DNA from: Falsiroseomonas sp046052145
Lineage (GTDB): Bacteria > Pseudomonadota > Alphaproteobacteria > Acetobacterales > Acetobacteraceae
Length of the DNA: 64,000 nt
Assembly (NCBI GenBank): GCA_046052145.1
Contig: JBJOMW010000008.1
Span: 1 to 64,000 of the forward strand
Reading direction: 5' to 3'
Made by a program: the position numbers and the translations under genes. The notes beneath the pieces are model-generated. The model was given only the letters and a program-made list of their open reading frames with translations, made no database searches and was not told the DNA's origin. Positions 58,707 through 64,000 of this stretch are shown piece by piece; position 1 is the first letter of the stretch; each line of letters starts with the position of its first letter.

Positions 58707-60041
58707 ATGGACAGGCCAGAGAGCGGGGGATTCCCGAGCTTCCGGGACGCGCTGCGCGTCTGGGCGCGCATCGGGCTGCTGTCCTTCGGCGGCCCGGCTG
58801 CGCAGATCGCGCTGATGCACCGTGAGGTGGTGGAGGAGCGCCGCTGGATCAGCGACGCCCGTTTTCTGCACGCGCTGAATTTCTGCATGCTGCTGCCGGG
58901 GCCGGAGGCGCAGCAGCTGGCGACCTATCTCGGCTGGCTGATGCATGGCGTGAAGGGTGGGCTCGCGGCGGGGCTGCTGTTCATCGCGCCCGGCGTTGGC
59001 GTGATGATGGTGCTGGCCCTGATCTACGCAACGCTCGGCGAGGTGCCGATCGTCGCCGCGCTGTTCTTCGGCCTGAAATGCGCCGTGCTGGCGCTGGTGA
59101 TGCAGGCGCTGCTGAAGGTCGCCGCGCGCGCGCTGAAGGGCGCAGTGCCCTGGCTTGTCGCGGCCGGCGCCTTCGCCGCGCTCTTTGCCTTCGCTGTGCC
59201 CTTCCCCGTCGTCGTGCTGGGCGCGGCGCTGATCGGCTACGCGCTGCCGCAGGCCTTCGCCGTCGGCGGCCATAAGGGCGCGCAGGACAGCGCGCCAGCG
59301 CTGCTCGATGCGGTGCTGGCCGCCGATCCGGACCGCCCGTCGCGCATGGCCGCGAAGGCGCGGCGCGCGGGGCTGGTCGCGGTGGCGATCTGGGTCTGGC
59401 CCGTGGCGCTGCTGGCCGGGACAGGCACCTTCGGCGACATCGCCTGGTTCTTCTCCAAGATGGCCGTCGTCACCTTCGGCGGCGCCTATGCCGTGCTGGC
59501 CTATGTCGCGCAGGAAGCGGTCGAGGGCTACGCCTGGGTGACCGCGGCCGAGATGCTGGCCGGGCTTGGCCTGGCGGAGACAACGCCAGGGCCCCTGATT
59601 CTGGTGCTGCAATTCGTGGGCTTCCTGGCGGGGTTCCGCGAGGCTGGGGTCTTGGGCGGTTTCGCGGGCGGGCTGCTCGCGGTCTTCGTCACCTTCGCGC
59701 CCTGCTTCGCCTGGATCTTCCTGGGCGCGCCTTATGTGGAGCGGCTGCACGATGCGCCGCGGCTGAAGGGCGCGCTGGCTGGCGTCACGGCGGCGGTGGT
59801 CGGCGTGATCGCCAACCTCGCGCTGTGGTTCGCGCTGCGCGTCGCCTTCACGCGCGTCGAGACAGTGGCCGTCGGCCCGATGACGCTCGGCCTGCCCGAT
59901 CCGCTGACGCTGGTGCCCGATGCGGTCGCACTGACGGCGCTGGCAATGGTGTGCCTGTTCGTGCTCCGGCTCGATGTCGTACGCACGCTGTTCGTGACCG
60001 CCGCCGCTGGTTTCGCCGCACGCACGCTGCTCGGGTTCTGA
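58707..60041 (+). CDS. chrA: Chromate transporter, two-domain ChrA
   Basis: A 444-residue efflux permease with about ten to twelve helices in two homologous halves. The first half starts FRDALRVWARIGLLSFGGPAAQIA and contains NFCMLLPGPEAQQLATYLGW. The second has FSKMAVVTFGGAYAVLAYVAQ and LGLAETTPGPLILVLQFVGF. These paired PGPxA/TTPGP motifs are the CHR domain signature. It exports chromate in resistant strains; in others the anion may differ. It starts at an ATG after a short purine run and lies 16 bases before the MOSC gene. Confidence 0.93.
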   Translation: MDRPESGGFPSFRDALRVWARIGLLSFGGPAAQIALMHREVVEERRWISDARFLHALNFCMLLPGPEAQQLATYLGWLMHGVKGGLAAGLLFIAPGVGVMMVLALIYATLGEVPIVAALFFGLKCAVLALVMQALLKVAARALKGAVPWLVAAGAFAALFAFAVPFPVVVLGAALIGYALPQAFAVGGHKGAQDSAPALLDAVLAADPDRPSRMAAKARRAGLVAVAIWVWPVALLAGTGTFGDIAWFFSKMAVVTFGGAYAVLAYVAQEAVEGYAWVTAAEMLAGLGLAETTPGPLILVLQFVGFLAGFREAGVLGGFAGGLLAVFVTFAPCFAWIFLGAPYVERLHDAPRLKGALAGVTAAVVGVIANLALWFALRVAFTRVETVAVGPMTLGLPDPLTLVPDAVALTALAMVCLFVLRLDVVRTLFVTAAAGFAARTLLGF

Positions 60042-60057
60042 CGCGGAAGGACAGGGC

Positions 60058-60636
60058 ATGAGCGAGACGACCCCACCCGCCCCGCCGATGCGCGCAGCCT
60101 TCGAGCATCCCGCCGGCCGCGCCGCGCTCTCCCAGCCGGGCGGCGCGACCGGCTGGGCGGGCACGCTGCTGCACATCCATGTCACGGCAGGCGGGGGCGC
60201 GCCGATGCGCGAACTCACCGAGGCGCGGTGCATGGCCGGGCGCGGCATCGAGGGCGACCGCTACGGCCTCGGCACCGGCACCTATTCGGCCAAGCCCGAT
60301 GTGCGCGAGATCTCCCTGATCGAGCAGGAGGTGCTGGACGCGCTGGCCCGCAACGACCCGCCGCTGCAGGACGGCCCGATCTCCCTCACCCCGGCCGAGC
60401 ACCGGCGCAACCTGACGGTCCGCGGCGTGCCGCTGAACCACCTGGTCGGCCGCCGTTTCGCCGTGGGCGAGGTGATCCTGCGCGGCGGTCGGCTGAACTT
60501 TCCCTGCAAGTACCTCCAGGAATTGCTCGGCAAGCCGGTGATGCTGCCGCTCTATAACCGCTCGGGCCTCAACTGCTCGATCGAGCGCGGCGGGATCATC
60601 CGGCCGGGCGATGCGGTGCTGCCCTTGGCGGATTGA
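60058..60636 (+). CDS. MOSC domain protein
   Basis: A 192-residue molybdenum-cofactor-sulfurase C-terminal domain. GTLLHIHVTAGGGAPM and RGIEGDRYGLGTGTYS open the domain, HRRNLTVRGVPLNHLVGRRF is the middle line, and the conserved cysteine is in LNFPCKYLQELLGK. MOSC proteins carry sulfur or Moco intermediates; the free-standing form is of unclear role. The first 35 residues are not conserved. It follows chrA closely and is probably on the same message. Confidence 0.9.
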   Translation: MSETTPPAPPMRAAFEHPAGRAALSQPGGATGWAGTLLHIHVTAGGGAPMRELTEARCMAGRGIEGDRYGLGTGTYSAKPDVREISLIEQEVLDALARNDPPLQDGPISLTPAEHRRNLTVRGVPLNHLVGRRFAVGEVILRGGRLNFPCKYLQELLGKPVMLPLYNRSGLNCSIERGGIIRPGDAVLPLAD

Positions 60637-60682
60637 GGCATCGCGCAGCGCAGCCAAGGGTCATTGCGCAAGACCGATCGCT

Positions 60683-61336
60683 TCAAACCCCAGCGGCGGC
60701 CCAGATGCTGGCGGCCGAGAGCATCCCAAGCTCGCGCCCGATACCCTCCCCCTGTGCGAAGATCGCGAAGCCGCCCTCCTGGAACTCCCCCTGGTCGAGG
60801 CTGCGGCCGAGCACCATGCCAAGCGGCACGATATGCCCGACCAGCACATCCGTGACGCCCGGCGCGGAAGGGCGCGCGGTGCGCGCGCGGGTCCAGGCGA
60901 TGCGCTGGCGCAGCAGGGCGAAGTCGGGTGTGTAGTCATCCGCGGTCAGGTTGGGCTCCAGCCTGGCACGCGCACCGAAGGCGAGTTCGGCCGTGTCGCG
61001 GCAGCGAAAGACCGGGCTGGTCAGCACCTCGCCGAGCGGGATGCCGAGCGCGGCCATGGCGCGCCCCGTGCGCTGCGACTGCGCGCGGCCGCGTTCGCTG
61101 AGGTTCCGCTGGCCCGCGCGGTTCGCGAGGTCGCCGGTATCCACCTGGCTGCGATCGGTGATGCCATGCCGCATGACGGCAACGACGCCGCCGGCCTGCA
61201 GGGCGCGGACCAGCGCGCGCGCGGCCTCCCCCTGCGCGGTGCGGTCCACGAAGCGCATCTCCGGCGCCGAGGCGCAGGCGGGCGCGGTCAGCAGCAGGGC
61301 GGGCGCAGCGAGGATGAGGCGACGCGGCGTCATCAT
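60683..61336 (-). CDS. Histidine phosphatase family protein, secreted
   Basis: A 217-residue phosphatase. The N-terminal MMTPRRLILAAPALLLTAPA is a signal with cleavage before CASAPEM, so it may be a lipoprotein (LLTAPAC lipobox-like). The catalytic RHG is VVAVMRHGITDRSQ and the second histidine is in DVLVGHIVPLGMV. AQSQRTGRAMAALGIPLGEVLTSPVFRC and the arginine pair are standard. The substrate (phosphate ester) is not determined. Start at 61336 or 61333. Confidence 0.87.
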   Translation of the reverse strand: MMTPRRLILAAPALLLTAPACASAPEMRFVDRTAQGEAARALVRALQAGGVVAVMRHGITDRSQVDTGDLANRAGQRNLSERGRAQSQRTGRAMAALGIPLGEVLTSPVFRCRDTAELAFGARARLEPNLTADDYTPDFALLRQRIAWTRARTARPSAPGVTDVLVGHIVPLGMVLGRSLDQGEFQEGGFAIFAQGEGIGRELGMLSAASIWAAAGV

Positions 61337-61564
61337 TGTCCCGGCAGATCGTTCGCCCGCGCAGATGATCCCGCGCACGACGCGCGAAAAGCCCGGCGAG
61401 CATCCCCCATCCAACCAAAACGCCCGCCCAGTCCGGCGGCCGCCCCGCGAGGATGCGGCCGCACAGCGGCCGCCGCGCCGCGACCGACCGCACCACCGGG
61501 CGCGGCCTGTCTGCGGCGCGAAGCCAAGCGCGCGGAGCGCGCGCCGGCGTTTGAGGCCAAAAAA
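61337..61564. other. 228-base gap between kelch and phosphatase genes
   Basis: GC-rich, with a self-complementary stretch GCGCGCGG-AG-CGCGCGC near 61530 and an AT-rich end (61555-61582) overlapping the kelch stop. It is the 3' region of the kelch gene and the upstream region of the phosphatase. No gene is supported. Confidence 0.5.
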
Positions 61565-62674
61565 CTACGACAAACTAAAAGCCTCGTGGACGGCGGTCTT
61601 CACCGCGCCACCAACGATCGGGCCGCCGCCGGCGACATAGATCCAATCGCCGATCGCCACCGCCCCCATGCCGTGCCGCGGGGTGGGCATCGGCGCGTGG
61701 TGCTGCCAGCTGTCGGTGGCGGGATCGTAGCTCTCGACTTGGCCATGCACCTGGCCGGTCAGCACGCGGTTCACGAACTGCCCGCTCTCCCCGCCCATCG
61801 CAAAGAAGCGGTTGCGATAGACCACCAGGCCATGGCCCGACCGCGCGGTCGGCAGCGGCGCGCGCACCTCCCACTGGTCCTGGGCCGGCAGATACACATG
61901 GTGCAGCGGCGTGTTGTACTCGAAAGTGTTGAAGCGCCCGCCGATGATGTGGATGTTGCCGTTCCACGTCACCACGCCGGCATGATCCCGCGCGCCGGGC
62001 AGCGCCTTGCGCCGTTCCCAGCGATCCGTCTGCGGGTCATAGACCTCGTGCCAGCCGACCGAAGCGCGCTCGCTCTCGGGGTCCGATGCGCCGCCGATGT
62101 GGTGGATCTTGCCGTCGATCACCGCGAGCGCGCCCGCGCCGCGCGGCCGCGGCATCGGCGCGATCGGCGCCCAGCGATCGGCCGCGATGTCATAGACGAA
62201 GGCCAGCGTGTCGGAGCCGCGGTTCTGGTTGCTGAACCCGCCGAAGGCATAGATGCGGTCGCCATGCGCGACGACGCCGACATGGTTGGCGCCGCGCGGC
62301 AGCCGCGCCTTCTCGGCCCAGCTGTTGGTCGTGGGGTCGTACACATGCACGAAGCTGTTGTTGACCATCTGCTCGGCATAGCCGCCGATGACCCAGAGCT
62401 TGCCCTGCGCCTCGGCCGCCCAGGCCATCTCGGTGCGCGGGATGGGCAGCGGCGCGCGTTCCACCCAGCGGCCGGGCGGGCCGGCGGGCGCGGGGCTGTC
62501 CACGAAGCGCTGCGCATATTGCTCGGGCGTGAGAACAACGGGGCCCGGGCCACGGAGCGGCGCCATCCGCTCGGTCGGGATCGGCGCGCCGTGATGCGGC
62601 CGCTGCTGCGCGCTGGCTCCCGCGGCGGTCCCGAGCAGCCCGGCAGCCGCGCCGAGCATCATCCTGCGTCGCAT
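61565..62674 (-). CDS. Kelch-repeat protein, secreted, six-bladed propeller
   Basis: A 369-residue protein. MRRRMMLGAAAGLLGTAAG is a signal peptide. Residues 70-365 hold six kelch repeats, each with the Gly-Gly pair: LWVIGGYAE, IYAFGGFSN, IHHIGGASD, IHIIGGRFN, FFAMGGESG and IYVAGGGPI. The repeats carry the spaced Trp/Tyr (W-x-x-x-A-P-L-P type). A six-bladed propeller should form and bind a ligand or cell-wall part; a galactose-oxidase-like function is possible but no Cys-Tyr site is seen. It stands alone, with a 228-base gap before the phosphatase. Confidence 0.9.
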   Translation of the reverse strand: MRRRMMLGAAAGLLGTAAGASAQQRPHHGAPIPTERMAPLRGPGPVVLTPEQYAQRFVDSPAPAGPPGRWVERAPLPIPRTEMAWAAEAQGKLWVIGGYAEQMVNNSFVHVYDPTTNSWAEKARLPRGANHVGVVAHGDRIYAFGGFSNQNRGSDTLAFVYDIAADRWAPIAPMPRPRGAGALAVIDGKIHHIGGASDPESERASVGWHEVYDPQTDRWERRKALPGARDHAGVVTWNGNIHIIGGRFNTFEYNTPLHHVYLPAQDQWEVRAPLPTARSGHGLVVYRNRFFAMGGESGQFVNRVLTGQVHGQVESYDPATDSWQHHAPMPTPRHGMGAVAIGDWIYVAGGGPIVGGAVKTAVHEAFSLS

Positions 62675-62799
62675 CGTTCCTGATCCCTCATTGGACGGTT
62701 GCCCGCGAGACTAGGCGGTGAAGGCCCGGCGGAAAAGACCGCTGCGCAGCGTCACGCAGGCCCGCAACGCCGCAGCCACTGATCCGGAAACGAAATAAC

Positions 62800-62814
62800 A
62801 AGTTGGATCAACTT
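62800..62814. promoter_or_regulatory. Inverted repeat AAGTTG-GAT-CAACTT upstream of the AraC gene
   Basis: A perfect six-base inverted repeat lies in an unusually AT-rich stretch (62790-62900) between the divergent kelch and AraC genes. It may be an operator or part of a promoter for either gene. The stretch also holds several TTTTG/CCAAA runs. No consensus was identified. Confidence 0.35.
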
Positions 62815-62920
62815 TACGTGCCAAACCAACATCTTGGGCCGCAGCCCCCAAATCCAGTTTGCGCCAATAGTGCGCTTTTGATACGTTTTGGTAATAGTCC
62901 AAGAGGGGGCGTATCGCGCC

Positions 62921-64000
62921 ATGAATGCAATCCCGCTGCCGGGACAGGACGCGATGGCCACGGCTTGCCGGGGCGGCATCAGGCCTGTCCTCTTCACCAC
63001 CACAGGCCTGCCCCACCGCCAGCGGCTGGAGGCGTGGAATGCCCGCTTCGGCAGCTTGAATTCCGTCCAGGTGGCCGACCCGGCGGCGAGCAGCCTGTTC
63101 GTCCACAACGAGAACTGGATGCTCGGCCCGATGCTGCTGAGCGCCAACCGCATCAGCAGCGCCCGCTTCGAGCGAGACCTGCGCCAAACCCGCCTCGACG
63201 GCCTCGATCACTGGGTGGTGCGGGTGCTGCGCCGCGGCGTCAGCGACGTGCGGTTCGGCGAGACCTGCCACCGGCTCAACGCAGGCCAGCCCTTCCTGTT
63301 CTCGCTCGACCAGGCCTGGGTCAAGGAATGGACGGACTGCGAGTGGGTCTCGCTCTGCATCCCGCGCGACGCCCTGCCCTGCAGCGCGGCGGAGGTGGCG
63401 ACGCTCGGCACGGGCCCGCTCACCGGCCCCTGCGCGCCGCTGCTCGCGGACTACCTGCTCATGCTCGAGCGCCATGTGCGCGAGGCCACGGCCGACCACA
63501 TCCCCGCCCTGGTCGAAGCGACGCGCGCCATGCTCGGCGCCTGCCTGCCGCAACCCGCCCAGCCGCAGGGCGCCCCGACCGCTGCGGTCGGCAGCGTGCA
63601 GTTCGAACGCCTGCGCCTGCTGATCCGCCGCAACATTGCCTCGCCCTCGCTCAGCGCGCAGCGCCTTGCCCGGCTGGCCGGCATGTCGCGCTCCTCGCTC
63701 TACCGCCTTTTCGAGCCGCATGGCGGCGTGGCGAGCTACATCCAGGCGCAGCGCCTGCGGCTTGCGCATGCGCTGCTCTCGGACCCGGCCCTGTCTGCGG
63801 TGCCCGTCGGCGTCTTGGCCGAGCGCGCGGGGTTCTTCGACGCCAGCGCCTTCAGCCGCGCCTTCCGCACCGCCTATGGCTACCCGCCGCGGGAAGCGCG
63901 GCTCGCCGCGCTTTCAGGGCTGCCGCTGCCGGGTGCGGCGCCCTCCCGCCCCGATGCCGTGCGGGATGGCGATTTCAGCAGCCTGCTGCGGGGGATGTCC
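62921..64000 (+). CDS. AraC family transcriptional regulator, 3' end outside the window
   Basis: Reads MNAIPLPGQDAMATACRGG and stays open to the right edge (360 codons). Residues 30-200 form the N-terminal cupin-like ligand/dimer domain of the AraC_binding_2 type (HWVVRVLRRGVSDVRFG, LDQAWVKEWTDCEWVSL). The double helix-turn-helix is at about 225-330: SLSAQRLARLAGMSRSSLYR is the first and VGVLAERAGFFDASAFSRAF the second, ending YGYPPREARL. The effector is unknown. The ATG at 62921 follows AGAGGGGG. Confidence 0.9.
   Translation, partial: MNAIPLPGQDAMATACRGGIRPVLFTTTGLPHRQRLEAWNARFGSLNSVQVADPAASSLFVHNENWMLGPMLLSANRISSARFERDLRQTRLDGLDHWVVRVLRRGVSDVRFGETCHRLNAGQPFLFSLDQAWVKEWTDCEWVSLCIPRDALPCSAAEVATLGTGPLTGPCAPLLADYLLMLERHVREATADHIPALVEATRAMLGACLPQPAQPQGAPTAAVGSVQFERLRLLIRRNIASPSLSAQRLARLAGMSRSSLYRLFEPHGGVASYIQAQRLRLAHALLSDPALSAVPVGVLAERAGFFDASAFSRAFRTAYGYPPREARLAALSGLPLPGAAPSRPDAVRDGDFSSLLRGMS

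Overview
The window is about 64 kb of very GC-rich DNA, densely coding on both strands. It fits an alphaproteobacterium of the Acetobacteraceae, near Roseomonas. The supporting features are a pyruvate dehydrogenase E1 beta subunit carrying its own lipoyl domain, TrcR (DUF1013) and DUF1192 proteins, a predicted RpoH promoter plus ROSE-type leader on hsp20, and several solitary periplasmic binding proteins of the kind abundant in this family. The taxon is inferred from gene content; no rRNA, tRNA, CRISPR array or insertion sequence was seen.

Region 1 (1-15 kb) is central metabolism. It holds a partial methyltransferase, lpdA, a GNAT acetyltransferase, pdhC, pdhB and pdhA, an FtsB-like protein, eno, two small proteins, pyrG, secG and tpiA on the minus strand. 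A PpiD-like foldase and trpE follow on the plus strand.

Region 2 (15-44 kb) is accessory catabolism. A GntR regulator overlaps the trpE stop codon. After it come an allophanate hydrolase split into two genes, a sulfonate/nitrate-type ABC transporter and an allantoinase-like deacetylase. Next is a minus-strand operon of a TIM-barrel isomerase, an enolase-superfamily enzyme and a nucleoside deoxyribosyltransferase-like protein. A phasin-like/CBS fusion, a GMC oxidoreductase-RidA-SDR operon and a universal stress protein/DUF2267 cluster follow. The most unusual gene is at 34.1-35.1 kb. It joins a nitrile hydratase beta N-terminal domain to a complete alpha subunit through a His/Asp-repeat linker, and an isochorismatase-type amidohydrolase follows directly. 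Then come a GarD/UxaA dehydratase, a GntR regulator with a clear palindromic operator, and tcuAB.

Region 3 (44-55 kb) is mostly housekeeping: an orphan double-domain HAD protein, pdxY, rpmE, hsp20, DUF1192, TrcR, two YdcH-like coiled coils, purEK, two tandem OmpA-family proteins with near-identical 3' ends and identical terminators, and a DUF1194 protein.

Region 4 (55-64 kb) holds a ThDP enzyme, a TauE/SafE permease, a very small membrane peptide, a YciF-like protein, chrA, a MOSC protein, a histidine phosphatase, a six-kelch protein and the start of an AraC-type regulator that runs off the right edge.
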